DNA of 43,975 nt from Planctomycetota bacterium (GTDB taxonomy: Bacteria > Planctomycetota > Phycisphaerae > Sedimentisphaerales > Anaerobacaceae), in NCBI GenBank assembly GCA_019456195.1, contig VRUK01000045.1, positions 1 through 43,975 of the forward strand, read 5' to 3'. A program made the position numbers and the translations under genes. The notes below the pieces were generated by a model that was not told where the DNA came from, ran no database searches, and worked only from the letters and a program-made list of their open reading frames with translations. This document shows, piece after piece, positions 24,531-33,867 of this stretch. Position 1 is the first letter of the stretch. Each line of letters opens with the position of its first letter.

Positions 24531-25988
24531 CTATGGATTATAATCAGGATTGAGTTTGGTTGGGATCGGCGCATTTACTTTTTTTCGCCATGCAAGCATC
24601 AATTTATGAAGTTCGCCGGTTTTTCCCGGCATCATATCGACAAGGTTTTTCCGCTCAGATATATCTTCCTTCAGGTTGTAAAGCTCCAGGGCGCCATCTT
24701 CAAAATACTCGATGAGCTTGAAGTCGCCCATTCGCACAGCCGCAGCTGGACGAGTTCTGAAATGCGGGTCTCTGGCACCTTCGGCTTTTCCCTGGAGGTA
24801 GGCGGGAAAATGCCAAAAGACAGCCTTGCGGTTCAAACTTTTTTGGCCCTTGAGAAGCGGTACAATACTTTTGCCATCCAACAGTTTTCCTTTGGGCTTT
24901 CTTGCACCGGTCATTTCGAGAATTGTCGGATACATATCAATGCCTATTACCGGCGTATCGGAGATAGTTCCGGGCTTAACGACACCGGGCCAGCGAACGA
25001 ACATCGGCTCACGAATTCCGCCTTCGTAGAGCATGCCCTTGCCGCCGCGGAGGGGCTGGTTTGAAGTTACACCTTTAAGGCCGCCGTTGTCGGAAAAGAA
25101 GAAAATAATGGTATTGTCAGTAAGGCCCAGCTCATCGAGTTTGTTAACGATACGGCCAACGCCCTGGTCGGTGCTCTCAATCATAGCGGCGTATTTCGGA
25201 TTGTTCTGCCCGTTAGAGCCCGCTTTTTTCTTATATTTATCTATCAATTCCTGTTTGGCGTGCAGTGGTGTGTGGACGGCATAATGCGGCAGGTAGAGGA
25301 AGAAGGATTTGTCTTTGTTAGTAACAATAAATTTCAATGCCTCGTCTGTGAGTCTATCGGTGAGGTATTCGCCCGGCGGACCATCGGGAAGCTCGGGATT
25401 ATTGTAAGGGACAAAATAGCCCTTGGCGGGATGGCCTGCACTATATCCACCCACATTTACGTCAAAGCCCTGTCCTATTGGACCGAACTGCGGGTCATCA
25501 CCAAGATGCCATTTGCCAATACTGGCGCTTATGTAACCGGCGGGCTTGATAGCTTCGGCAATGGTCACAATCTTCGAATCGAGAACTGTAGTATTTTCTA
25601 TAGGGAAAAGCTTCCTGAACTTCGATTGGCCTCGACTTGAGGTACCAACAGTATAAACACCATGCCTTGGGCCGTAGAAGCCCGACAGCAGGCAAGCCCG
25701 TGAGGGGGCGCAGTTAGGGGCATTAGCATAGGCATTTGTGAAGACCATTGCCTGGCCTGCAAGTCTGTCAATATTCGGTGTTTCGTAATACTGAGAGCCC
25801 ATAAAGCCAACATCACGCCAGCCCATATCGTCGATGTAGATGAAAACGATGTTCGGCAGTTTTCGGCGTATACTGCCCTGTGCAGAACTGCCGGATGATA
25901 CACAGCCTGCTGCTGCAAAAAGGCAATTTGACAGTGCAAGCCCTTTTGCCGCTGTGGCACAACTTTTCAAAAAATCACGACGATTCAT
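24531..25988 (-). CDS. Tat-exported sulfatase (arylsulfatase family)
   Basis: The 485-residue protein starts with a Tat signal (MNRRDFLKSC, then a hydrophobic segment to about residue 29) and a possible lipobox-like AAAGC. The sulfatase domain opens with NIVFIYIDDMGWRD, where Asp53-Asp54 bind calcium, and holds the formylglycine signature Cys93-Ala-Pro-Ser-Arg97 in CAPSRACLLSG. FFFSDNGG supplies further metal ligands, and the C-terminal part has ELYNLKEDISERKNL. It hydrolyses sulfate esters, most likely of sulfated polysaccharides, in the periplasm or at the surface. Its activity needs a formylglycine-generating enzyme, which is not in this window. The exact substrate cannot be assigned. A promoter is visible at 26113-26141. 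Confidence 0.93.
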   Translation of the reverse strand: MNRRDFLKSCATAAKGLALSNCLFAAAGCVSSGSSAQGSIRRKLPNIVFIYIDDMGWRDVGFMGSQYYETPNIDRLAGQAMVFTNAYANAPNCAPSRACLLSGFYGPRHGVYTVGTSSRGQSKFRKLFPIENTTVLDSKIVTIAEAIKPAGYISASIGKWHLGDDPQFGPIGQGFDVNVGGYSAGHPAKGYFVPYNNPELPDGPPGEYLTDRLTDEALKFIVTNKDKSFFLYLPHYAVHTPLHAKQELIDKYKKKAGSNGQNNPKYAAMIESTDQGVGRIVNKLDELGLTDNTIIFFFSDNGGLKGVTSNQPLRGGKGMLYEGGIREPMFVRWPGVVKPGTISDTPVIGIDMYPTILEMTGARKPKGKLLDGKSIVPLLKGQKSLNRKAVFWHFPAYLQGKAEGARDPHFRTRPAAAVRMGDFKLIEYFEDGALELYNLKEDISERKNLVDMMPGKTGELHKLMLAWRKKVNAPIPTKLNPDYNP

Positions 25989-26678
25989 AATTATCTACTC
26001 AAACTTAATGAGTTTTTTGAGCCTCCCAGAAGTTTAACATCTTATGAAAGAAAGAGAGCTGCCAAATAATCTTTCGTTCAATATTTTCCATAATAAGAAC
26101 ATTATAACAATCAGGATAGCCCTATCGGCTAAAGGTGTCAAAGCAATTCGCAGTGATTTTCTACAAGCCATCAGGGTGTGAAAAGCAGCAATTTGAAAGG
26201 GTGATTTCAAAGATTTGAAGAATAACAAGGCAAGTGAAAAACACAGTAGCTAATTCCCAGGCAATTCATAGACATTACCCCCCTACCGCACAGCAGGTAC
26301 TCAACAAACTCAGCACTTAATTTATCTGCCAGCTAATTGAGCTTTTGGCCCTAAAATCCTCGGCGAAGCGGATTATCAACTTCACTGACTATCGGTAATC
26401 CAAAGCAGTGTCTTAGGCAACCATTTATCCACTCCTACTTTTTCGAAGCAGATCAAGGCAACGGGCCAGTATCCCCCAGCGCAACACTACTTAACTTAAC
26501 AGCCTGTTAATCCACTGATAAAACCTTTATTGTTATAGACTTAATCGTCAAAATGGGCGAAAAGAGCAAGCAGGATATTCCTGATATTAGGCTGGGGAAT
26601 TCCTATTTGTAGGTTAGAAAAAGATGAAATGGTTACAGGTTAAGATAACAACACTTCGAATTTTGCAATATAGGACGC
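25989..26678. other. 690-base stretch without a convincing gene
   Basis: It lies between the starts of the sulfatase (-) and the end of the response regulator (-). A 64-codon frame on the - strand (26034-26228) overlaps the sulfatase promoter and has no family features, so I leave it out. Beyond the promoter at 26113-26141 I see no repeats, transposase remnant or RNA structure that I can support between about 26150 and 26678. Confidence 0.5.
26113..26141 (-). promoter_or_regulatory. Sigma-70-type promoter of the sulfatase gene
   Basis: On the - strand, TTGACA (26136-26141) and TATCCT (26113-26118) are spaced by 17 bases. The expected start near 26106 gives a leader of about 115 bases. Confidence 0.55.
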
Positions 26679-27332
26679 TCAGGGCTCAAGGGGTGTGAGC
26701 CCTTCTCGTATGGCGTACTTGGTAAGCTCGGCTATGCTGTGAACATCCAGTTTTTCCATAATCTGGCGGCGGTTAGCCTCAATAGTTTTGGTACTTACAT
26801 GCAAATCTAAAGCAATCTGTTTGGTGGTATTTCCTTCGGCAATGAGTTGAAGCACCTCGCGTTCCCTGCTCGTCAGGGACGATAACGGTGAGTCAGCAAC
26901 GGCAGCCAGACGCTTTATGTAATCATCAACTACAACTCCGGTTATTCTGGAGCTAAGGTAGCTCTCACCGGCGGCTACAGCCTGTATCGCCTGAACAAAC
27001 TCGTCGAAGAGACATTCCTTCAATACATAGCCGGTGGCACCGGCCCCGAGCATATCGGCAACAAATCGCCTGTTGGAATGTATTGACAGGGCAATTACCT
27101 TTATCTGAGGAAACTCGTTAATAATCTGGCGTGTAGCTTCAACTCCGTTTAGATTCGGCATGGTAATATCCATAATGACTAAATCGGGCAACAGCTCGCG
27201 GACACGCTCAACCGCTTCTCGCCCATCTTCGGCCTCACAGACTATTTCCATATCGGGCTGTTTCTCAATCAGCGAACGCAAACCCTCACGTACAATTGCA
27301 TGGTCTTCAGCTATTAAAATACTTATACTCAT
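26679..27332 (-). CDS. NarL/LuxR-family response regulator
   Basis: The 217-residue protein is a typical two-component regulator. The receiver domain (1-120) has the acidic pair at Glu9-Asp10, the phospho-acceptor Asp55 in IMDITMP, and Lys105 in GYVLKE. The C-terminal LuxR helix-turn-helix (about 150-210) has LTSREREVLQLIAEGNTTKQIA and STKTIEANRRQIMEKL. It should bind DNA as a dimer when phosphorylated. The start overlaps the end of the kinase gene by 4 bases (ATGA), so the two are translationally coupled and form a pair. Target genes are not visible from sequence. Confidence 0.95.
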   Translation of the reverse strand: MSISILIAEDHAIVREGLRSLIEKQPDMEIVCEAEDGREAVERVRELLPDLVIMDITMPNLNGVEATRQIINEFPQIKVIALSIHSNRRFVADMLGAGATGYVLKECLFDEFVQAIQAVAAGESYLSSRITGVVVDDYIKRLAAVADSPLSSLTSREREVLQLIAEGNTTKQIALDLHVSTKTIEANRRQIMEKLDVHSIAELTKYAIREGLTPLEP

Positions 27333-29650
27333 ACGTCTACTCCTTCGGTACTCTTTTCAACTTTAAGCGGTGCGGTCATCGTAAACCTGCTGCCACGGCC
27401 CGGTTCGGATTCGATCTCAAGATGCCCGTCCAACTGTTCCAATCGTTCCCGAATGCTAAAAATTCCAAATCCCGTATTCGAGCCTATTTTGGCAGGTTCG
27501 AAACCCACTCCATCATCTTCAATAATAACACATATCCGCTCATCAACTTTGCTGACAGAGACTTTCACCTTTCGTGCCTTCGCATGCTTGACTATGTTTA
27601 TGAGCAACTCCCTCACATTACGAAACAGGAGCGCTCCGATGTCATTATCAAGTGGTTTTGGCTGCCCATCATCTCGAAATTCAGTTTGTATTCCGTGTTT
27701 TTCTCTGATTTGCTCATCAAGCCACTCTGCTACAGCCGTTTCAAAACCAAGTTCATATAATATAGGCGAGCTTAAGTCAAATGTCAACGTTCTCGTGTCG
27801 CGAATAACATCCCCGAGACAATCGCAGACTTCCCCCAGAACAACAGTAGATTCGCCGGAAGATATTGATTCACGCAGTGAATCTAATTTCATTTTTGACA
27901 TAACCAGGGACTGCCCGATTTGGTCGTGCAGGTCGGTAGCAAGGCGGTGCCTCTCACGCTCTTCTATAACCGACAACTGCGAAGCCAAAGATTTGAGCTT
28001 TCCCTGATATTCAAGCAGTTCTTCCTGGGCCTGTTTGCGATCAGTAATGTCAAGACCATATATATTGACATAGCCCAAATCGACAACAGGTGTAAACATA
28101 AGAGAAAGCAAGCAATCGCCACACTCACCTTCGGCCTCTTTGCTCGAACCGGAGCTGAAAACATCCGCTGCAAATTTGCGCCACTTGTCAGGTACACTTT
28201 GGCCTGTTCGAGTCCCCCATTCAGTTAACAAAGATATCCCTGCCTTATTGCTATAGATCACGATGCCGTCTTTTGCAATCCGCAGCACAGGATTGGAGTT
28301 TTCTCTGGGAAAGTTCGCCAAAGACTGAATTTCTTCCTGACTTGCTATTAGCTGCTGGTTGGCCGCTTTTAATTGTTGTTCGCTTGCTATAAGCTGCTGA
28401 TTTGCTGCTTTTATCTGCTGTTCACTTGCTATAAGCTGCTGATTGGAGGCTCTCAACTGTTGTTCGCTTGCCTTTAAGGCCTCCTCTGCGTGTTTACGAG
28501 CAGTGATGTCGAGTGCATAAATGTTAACGTAGTCTGATTCCGGAACAGGTGCCAAAGTTATGAAAAATGCGCGGTTGTTGTGGTCCAGGTCAAAAGTTGC
28601 AGGCTTACCCGAATTCAAGGCTATTTTCATTAATTTACTCTCTCCGTCCGACAGACAAAGACACCGGTTTTCATCACGGCCCCAGGCGTCCAATATAGGT
28701 TCAGCGGCCTGGTTGCTGTAAAGAATGGCGTTATCCTTTGATATTCTCAGGACGGGATTAGGGTTTTCGCTCGGGAATTTTGCAAGTACCCGGGCCTCCT
28801 TCTCGCTTGTCAGTAACTGCTGATTAGAGGCTTTCAACTGCTGCTCGCTTGCTGTCAACTGCTGGTTAGCAGCCTTCAATTGCTGCTCGCTTGCTGTCAA
28901 CTGCTGATTGGCCGCCTTCAATTGCTGTTCGCTTGCCATTAGCTGCTGATTGCCTGCATCAAGCTGCAGATTAGCAGCTTGTAACTCGAGTTTCTTTCTT
29001 ATTTGAGTTTTCAAGAGACGGCTAAATGTCATTCCTACAACAACTGTTACAGCCAGACAGATCGCTATTAATACTATCTGTACTATCTGAAAGTTCCTGC
29101 ACTCCCGGGCAATTGCCCGCTGAAGGTCTGCTTCCACAAGGTCGGCCTTCTGTACCAAATCCTTGAAAACCTCGTCGTATTTTTGGTCAATCTCAGTGCC
29201 GATTCCGGCCGTTTTACTTGTTTGCCACCGCTGGAGAGTAATTTCCCTGAATTCAGCCAACTTAAGGCGCACCTCTATGATGTCCTGTCGCATATGTGGA
29301 TCCGACAATGGAAAAAATTGGCCCTCATCACTTTGCCCTCCATCCAGCATGGCTTTCGCGTACCAATCGGCTTGGTCTATATGCCCTAATATATCATCAA
29401 AGCTTTGAGAGCTGTCGCCGCTTATTATCTCCTCAAACCATAAATGAGCAGTGGTTGCCTCGAGCTTAATCTCCATAGCTGCGTCTATCAATGGTGTATG
29501 GACTACGGTCATATGATTGCCGAGGTATAAGATATAGCCCATCGAAGCAAAAACTACTAATGCGACAAATCCAATAAGCAGATAAATCCACCGAATAGTA
29601 ACTTTTTTCTTTATTCGGTCTTTCAGTTTATTTTCTGTTTCCTCAGCCAT
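27329..29650 (-). CDS. NarL-type sensor histidine kinase with duplicated coiled-coil/PAS modules
   Basis: About 773 residues: membrane helix 1 (about 20-43), an extracytoplasmic helical sensor (about 45-188), membrane helix 2 (about 190-210), then a cytoplasmic part. This has two copies of a module: a coiled coil of 14-residue units of the type QQLKAANQQLTASE (about 226-284 and 393-440), followed by a PAS domain (about 290-385 and 445-538) that begins with F-P-x-E-N-x-N-P-V-L-R-I. The kinase core follows: the dimerisation helix with the phospho-acceptor His575 in LATDLHDQIG and an ATPase domain with N685 in RELLINIVKHA and EDDGVGFEP. I chose the ATG at 29650 (AGGGA 9 bases before); a TTG at 29656 is in frame. 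The partner is the response regulator downstream. Confidence 0.93.
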   Translation of the reverse strand: MAEETENKLKDRIKKKVTIRWIYLLIGFVALVVFASMGYILYLGNHMTVVHTPLIDAAMEIKLEATTAHLWFEEIISGDSSQSFDDILGHIDQADWYAKAMLDGGQSDEGQFFPLSDPHMRQDIIEVRLKLAEFREITLQRWQTSKTAGIGTEIDQKYDEVFKDLVQKADLVEADLQRAIARECRNFQIVQIVLIAICLAVTVVVGMTFSRLLKTQIRKKLELQAANLQLDAGNQQLMASEQQLKAANQQLTASEQQLKAANQQLTASEQQLKASNQQLLTSEKEARVLAKFPSENPNPVLRISKDNAILYSNQAAEPILDAWGRDENRCLCLSDGESKLMKIALNSGKPATFDLDHNNRAFFITLAPVPESDYVNIYALDITARKHAEEALKASEQQLRASNQQLIASEQQIKAANQQLIASEQQLKAANQQLIASQEEIQSLANFPRENSNPVLRIAKDGIVIYSNKAGISLLTEWGTRTGQSVPDKWRKFAADVFSSGSSKEAEGECGDCLLSLMFTPVVDLGYVNIYGLDITDRKQAQEELLEYQGKLKSLASQLSVIEERERHRLATDLHDQIGQSLVMSKMKLDSLRESISSGESTVVLGEVCDCLGDVIRDTRTLTFDLSSPILYELGFETAVAEWLDEQIREKHGIQTEFRDDGQPKPLDNDIGALLFRNVRELLINIVKHAKARKVKVSVSKVDERICVIIEDDGVGFEPAKIGSNTGFGIFSIRERLEQLDGHLEIESEPGRGSRFTMTAPLKVEKSTEGVDV
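28330..28474 (-). repeat. Second block of 42-base units coding for the kinase coiled coil
   Basis: In-frame units of about 42 bases encode QQLKAANQQLIASE-type 14-residue repeats, with I in place of T compared with the first block at 28804-28975. Near-identity between units within each block suggests recent slippage or unequal crossing-over. Confidence 0.85.
28804..28975 (-). repeat. First block of 42-base units coding for the kinase coiled coil
   Basis: About four units of 42 bases encode the 14-residue pattern QQLKAANQQLTASE between membrane helix 2 and the first PAS domain. The block is related to that at 28330-28474; the PAS domains that follow them are also related, so the whole coiled-coil/PAS module is duplicated. 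Confidence 0.85.
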
Positions 29651-29688
29651 CTTCAATATTCCCTATTATGAAGCCATAATTCTGATGA

Positions 29689-30192
29689 TCAATTTTGTGT
29701 AATTTTTCCTGCTGATTCCCATAGTAGCTTTTCCTGCCTGTCACCTTCTGTATAATAGACACTGCCGCTTTCAATATCCATAGAAATACTTTTTCTTTCT
29801 GTGCCGCCAAGAACCGCAGCCCTTACTGGAATATGCTTTTCTTTTAACAACCGGGTAACAGATTCTATGTTATTATCACAAACAGTATCATCCTGCTTTT
29901 TCAGAACATTTCCCGCACCCACAAGGCAGACCCCAAGTTCACATAAATTTGCTCCTTTTAAGGTTATTCTGCTTATCATCTCATCTAAAGCGTCAGCGGC
30001 GTATTTTGTAGATTCGCCGTAGGCGCTCTTTGGCGCTCTTCCCGGAAGCATTACATGAGCCATTACTCCGACTTTTTTTTCGCAATCACAGGCCGCTAAT
30101 ACAACACAAGAGCCTATGGCGGTAGATCTTAATATTTCCCCCTTTCTACCGACCTTCACTTCCCCAGTGCTAACGTTGATAATCTTTTCCAT
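29689..30192 (-). CDS. cheD: Chemoreceptor glutamine deamidase CheD
   Basis: CheD deamidates glutamine residues of chemoreceptors and can also bind CheC. The 167-residue protein has the catalytic Cys in IGSCVVLAACD, the His in MAHVMLPGR, and the downstream Thr-containing strand region; G-A-G-N-V-L corresponds to the family's GGANM-type loop. It lies 38 bases upstream of the sensor kinase on the same strand, so the three genes cheD, kinase and regulator form a likely operon. No chemoreceptor, CheC or other che gene is in the window, so the target in this organism is open; the long coiled coil of the kinase, rich in Gln-Gln pairs, is one conceivable target. Confidence 0.88.
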   Translation of the reverse strand: MEKIINVSTGEVKVGRKGEILRSTAIGSCVVLAACDCEKKVGVMAHVMLPGRAPKSAYGESTKYAADALDEMISRITLKGANLCELGVCLVGAGNVLKKQDDTVCDNNIESVTRLLKEKHIPVRAAVLGGTERKSISMDIESGSVYYTEGDRQEKLLWESAGKITQN

Positions 30193-30522
30193 TTTGATAT
30201 GACCAAGCCACCATAGTCCAATTTAGGTAAGAATACTTCTCATGTCGGCTAATAACCAGAAAATTTAGCAGATAATTGACATTTTTAAGCTTATTAGCTG
30301 CTAAAAAATAATATTAAGTTTCTCTGAGGGCTTTTTTCCCGGGCGAAGCCACTTAAGAATAAATTTTTCAGACAATTCAAGTCACCCGAACGGCCATATC
30401 TGCGATGTCAGCCGGGTTGTGCAACCAATGATTTTTAAAAAATTTTATAACACTATCTTCGACAAGCTCTTTTTTACTTTTTCCGGAACTGGACGGCGGC
30501 GGCTTTGGGACTTGCCCCCTTC
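30193..30522. other. 330-base intergenic stretch without a gene
   Basis: It contains an 8-base inverted repeat, TTTAGCAG (30264-30271) and CTGCTAAA (30298-30305), and a palindrome-like GGTTG/CAACC (30415-30426). No promoter that I can defend and no coding sequence are seen; the 78-codon frame on the + strand (30419-30655) overlaps the cupin gene and looks like a shadow. Confidence 0.4.
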
Positions 30523-30867
30523 TTATCCCGCCGATGCCGGAATAAGACAAAGCATTCTCAAAACGGAATCGCCGGTATTCCTGAACTGGTGTTCCCTGCC
30601 GCCGGGGACAAATACCACATATTCTGCGCCAAACTCGTGCTCTTTTCCTTCGTAAACAAAGATGCCGCTGCCTTCAATTGCAAAGACCTCATGTTCGTGA
30701 GGGTGAGTATGTAAAGGAGTATGACCGCCCGGCTGTATTTCAAACATCCGCATTGAGAAATTTTCCGCCCCATCGTCTTTGGAAATAAGCCATCTTATTT
30801 CCACTCCTTCGCAGCCATCAACTTCGACTGCACATTTGCTGACATTGCAGCTTTTTTCTATCTTCAT
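30523..30867 (-). CDS. Small cupin-domain protein
   Basis: The 114-residue protein is a single cupin barrel. The metal-binding motif 1 is PGGHTPLHTHPHEHEVFAIEG (three His and one Glu) and motif 2 is FVPGGREHQFRNTG. Proteins of this size can be metal-dependent isomerases, dioxygenases or sugar/ligand-binding regulators, and nothing here picks one. It is the last gene after gatB, 30 bases downstream, and so probably co-transcribed with the gat genes. Cytoplasmic. Confidence 0.85.
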   Translation of the reverse strand: MKIEKSCNVSKCAVEVDGCEGVEIRWLISKDDGAENFSMRMFEIQPGGHTPLHTHPHEHEVFAIEGSGIFVYEGKEHEFGAEYVVFVPGGREHQFRNTGDSVLRMLCLIPASAG

Positions 30868-30897
30868 TTTTTATCTCCGTCTATCTGTCTTAGAATC

Positions 30898-32364
30898 TTA
30901 ACCAAGTTTCTTTGCGAGAATCTCAGAAACGACTTTTGGATTCGCCTGGCCCTTTGATTTCTGCATAACCTGACCCAGTAAAAAGCCCCGGGCCTTTTTG
31001 CTTTTTTTGCCGCCGCCGGTTACATCCTCAACGGCCTTTGGATTATCTGCAAGGACCTTGTCAACTATCGCTTCCAGCTCTCCCGCATCACTTTTTTGAA
31101 TCAGGTTGAGCTCTTCAGCCAGGACTTCAGGCTCTTTACCGGTCTCAACCATCGCCTCAAATATTTGTCCTGCGGAGCCGGCACTGATAGCACCGCCTTC
31201 AATCATTCCCGCCAAATTTGCGACACTTTGTGGTTTGAGCCCTAAATCGCCCGCACTGCACCCCTTTTCATTTGCAATTTTCAAGCCGGTCTGCGTTATT
31301 ATATTACACACCCGCTTCGGGTCGGCACCGGCCTTGACTGTCTCATCGAACAGGTCCGATGTCGAGCGATCAGCAGTTAATACGCCCGCATCGTAATCAC
31401 TGAGCTTGTACTGCTCAACGTAGCGCAGTTGCCGTTTAATCGGCAATTCACACAGGCGGCCCTGAATTTCCGCCAGCCATTGGGGAGTCAATTTCACAGG
31501 CACAAGATCAGGCTCTGGAAAATAGCGATAATCGTGGGCCTCTTCTTTTTCCCTTTGCAGTACGGTTATCTCTTTTTCATCGTCCCAACCGTGGGTTGTT
31601 TTATTACCCATTTCCATCACAAGGCCAGTCTCTAAAAAGTCATCAAGCTGCCTTCGCTGTTGGTAATCGACACTTCTTTCAAGTGCCCGGAAGCTGTTGA
31701 GGTTTTTGACTTCGACTATTGGAGTTCGGTATTCGGTGCAGTCTTTGGTGATAATCAAATTAATATTCGGCTCAAAGCGCATGTGCCCTTTTTGCATATC
31801 GGCCTCAGAGACACCAAGGAACCTGACCATTCGCTGAAGTTCAACGGCCAGCGCCCGGACCTCAGCGGCGCTGTTCATATCCGGTTCGGTAACAATCTCC
31901 AACAGGGGCGTGCCGGTCCTGTTCAAATCCACCTGAGAAAAATTACCGGCCGTGTGTAGATTCTTGCCGGCATCCTCTTCGAGGTGCGCTCGAATTATCC
32001 TGATGTTCTTAGTCTTGCCGGATTCAAGAGGTATTTCAATATAGCCGTTAGTACTGAGCGGCAAATCATACTGGCTTATCTGGTAGTTCTTCGGCAAATC
32101 AGGGTAGTAATAGCTTTTTCTGTCCCACTTTGTGAATTTAGCTATTTCGCAGTTAAGGGCCAGCCCGACCAGCACGGCGTATTCAAACGCCTGCTTATTC
32201 ATCACCGGCAAAACGCCGGGCATACCAAGACACACCGGACATACCCTGCTATTAGGCTTTTGGCCAAACTCCACCGCACAGCCGCAGAACATTTTGCTTT
32301 TCGTGCAAAGCTGTACGTGAATTTCCAATCCAACTATCAGTTTGTAGTGCAAGTCGCTGCTCAT
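30898..32364 (-). CDS. gatB: Aspartyl/glutamyl-tRNA amidotransferase subunit B
   Basis: GatB is the kinase/tRNA-binding subunit of the GatCAB complex that turns Glu-tRNA(Gln) into Gln-tRNA(Gln) and Asp-tRNA(Asn) into Asn-tRNA(Asn). The 488-residue protein begins VGLEIHVQLCTKSKMFCGC, with the Cys residues of the zinc-like site (VCPVCLGMPG), has DLPKNYQISQYD and the FRALERSVDYQQRRQ region, and ends with a C-terminal YqeY-like tRNA-binding domain (GxVMQKSKGQANPK). It starts 9 bases after gatA. Confidence 0.96.
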   Translation of the reverse strand: MSSDLHYKLIVGLEIHVQLCTKSKMFCGCAVEFGQKPNSRVCPVCLGMPGVLPVMNKQAFEYAVLVGLALNCEIAKFTKWDRKSYYYPDLPKNYQISQYDLPLSTNGYIEIPLESGKTKNIRIIRAHLEEDAGKNLHTAGNFSQVDLNRTGTPLLEIVTEPDMNSAAEVRALAVELQRMVRFLGVSEADMQKGHMRFEPNINLIITKDCTEYRTPIVEVKNLNSFRALERSVDYQQRRQLDDFLETGLVMEMGNKTTHGWDDEKEITVLQREKEEAHDYRYFPEPDLVPVKLTPQWLAEIQGRLCELPIKRQLRYVEQYKLSDYDAGVLTADRSTSDLFDETVKAGADPKRVCNIITQTGLKIANEKGCSAGDLGLKPQSVANLAGMIEGGAISAGSAGQIFEAMVETGKEPEVLAEELNLIQKSDAGELEAIVDKVLADNPKAVEDVTGGGKKSKKARGFLLGQVMQKSKGQANPKVVSEILAKKLG

Positions 32365-32373
32365 TTTCTCTTT

Positions 32374-33840
32374 TTAGCTAATATCCGGTGCTTTTCTTTT
32401 GTGCCAGTCGGTCTGGCTTTCAAACATTCTCGCTATCCGCAGTAACTTATCCTCTCCGAAGGCCGGTGCAAGTATCTGCAGGCCTACCGGCAGATTCTTA
32501 TCGTCGAAACCGCAGGGGACACTTATGCCCGGGATGCCGGCTAAATTGGCGGCTATCGTATAAATATCGGAAAGATACATCGTCAGAGGGTCATCGACCT
32601 TTTCTCCGATTTTGAAAGCCGTAGTCGGAGAAACCGGCATCATAATGCAATCGCATTTTTCAAAAGCGCCGGTAAAATCGGCACGTATTAAATTTCTAAC
32701 CTTGAGCGCCTTCAAATAGTAAGCATCGTAATAACCGCTCGAAAGGGCATAGGTTCCGAGCATAATTCGCCTTTTAACTTCCTGGCCAAAAGCCTCGGCA
32801 CGGGATTTGGAATAGACCTCGATATAATCTTCGGCCTTTTCGCTTCGATGGCCGTAATGAACGCCATCATAGCGAGCCAGATTGCTCGATGCCTCAGCGG
32901 TAGCAATGAGATAATAGGCGGCAATGGCATAATCCAAATGAGGCATATTTACTTCTATGATTTCAGCTCCGAGCTTTTTATATACGTCAATCGCTTCAGT
33001 GATGGCCTTTTGCACCTGCCGGTCGGCACCGGCGGCGAATTGAGGAACAATTGCAATTTTAAGCTTATCCAGAGGCTCATCGAGTTTTTCAAGATAATCA
33101 CAGACAGGATTAATATTTTCCTCAACGCTGGTACTGTCGGCGGGGTCGTGGCCGGCTATGACATTCATCATCAAAGCCGAATCAGCGACAGTTTGCGTAA
33201 TAGGCCCGATTTGATCCAGGCTCGAACCGTAAGCGACAAGTCCGTATCGAGAAACACAGCCGTACGTCGGCTTTAAGCCAACGACTCCGCAGAAACTGGC
33301 GGGCTGGCGAATCGAACCACCGGTATCCGAGCCGAGTGCCGCAAAACACAGCCGCCCCGCTACCGCCGCACAGGAACCACCGCTGCTTCCACCCGGTACA
33401 CGGGAGGTGTCCCACGGATTGATTGTCTGCTTTAGGCCGGAGTTTTCCGTACTCGAACCCATCGCAAACTCATCCATATTTGCTTTGCCGACTATTACGG
33501 CATCGGCGGCCAGAAGTTTTTCAACAACCGTGGCGTTATAGGGAGCGTGGAAATTTTTCAATATCTTCGAAGCACAGGTAGTAGCTCCGAAAGTAGTGCA
33601 CATATTGTCTTTTATCGCAACAGGGACACCAGCCAGTTGGCCTACGGATTGGCCCGCGGCTATGCGTCGATCAATGTCCGCGGCTGTTTCCAACGCCATG
33701 TCATGATAAGTGCTGATATAAGCACCAATGATTGGCTCAAGCTTATCTATACGCTCAAAAACAGCTTTAGTCGCTTCGAGGCTGCTTATTTTTCCGGCCG
33801 CGATTTTATCGCGTAATTCCTTTGCGCTTAGCTCTTCCAT
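32374..33840 (-). CDS. gatA: Aspartyl/glutamyl-tRNA amidotransferase subunit A
   Basis: GatA is the amidase subunit that frees ammonia from glutamine for GatB. The 488-residue protein carries the amidase-signature triad: Lys in VAIKDN, the cis-Ser in GSSGGSCAAVA, and the nucleophile Ser in SDTGGSIRQPASFCG. Length is typical of GatA. The gene lies between the lipoprotein esterase gene and gatB on the same strand. Confidence 0.96.
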   Translation of the reverse strand: MEELSAKELRDKIAAGKISSLEATKAVFERIDKLEPIIGAYISTYHDMALETAADIDRRIAAGQSVGQLAGVPVAIKDNMCTTFGATTCASKILKNFHAPYNATVVEKLLAADAVIVGKANMDEFAMGSSTENSGLKQTINPWDTSRVPGGSSGGSCAAVAGRLCFAALGSDTGGSIRQPASFCGVVGLKPTYGCVSRYGLVAYGSSLDQIGPITQTVADSALMMNVIAGHDPADSTSVEENINPVCDYLEKLDEPLDKLKIAIVPQFAAGADRQVQKAITEAIDVYKKLGAEIIEVNMPHLDYAIAAYYLIATAEASSNLARYDGVHYGHRSEKAEDYIEVYSKSRAEAFGQEVKRRIMLGTYALSSGYYDAYYLKALKVRNLIRADFTGAFEKCDCIMMPVSPTTAFKIGEKVDDPLTMYLSDIYTIAANLAGIPGISVPCGFDDKNLPVGLQILAPAFGEDKLLRIARMFESQTDWHKRKAPDIS

Positions 33841-33867
33841 CGTTGAAAATAAGATTATTTATTCTTG

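Noticed and set aside
26034..26228. Small - strand gene of 64 codons upstream of the sulfatase
   Set aside because: It overlaps a good sulfatase promoter, has no recognisable features, and has no convincing ribosome-binding site.
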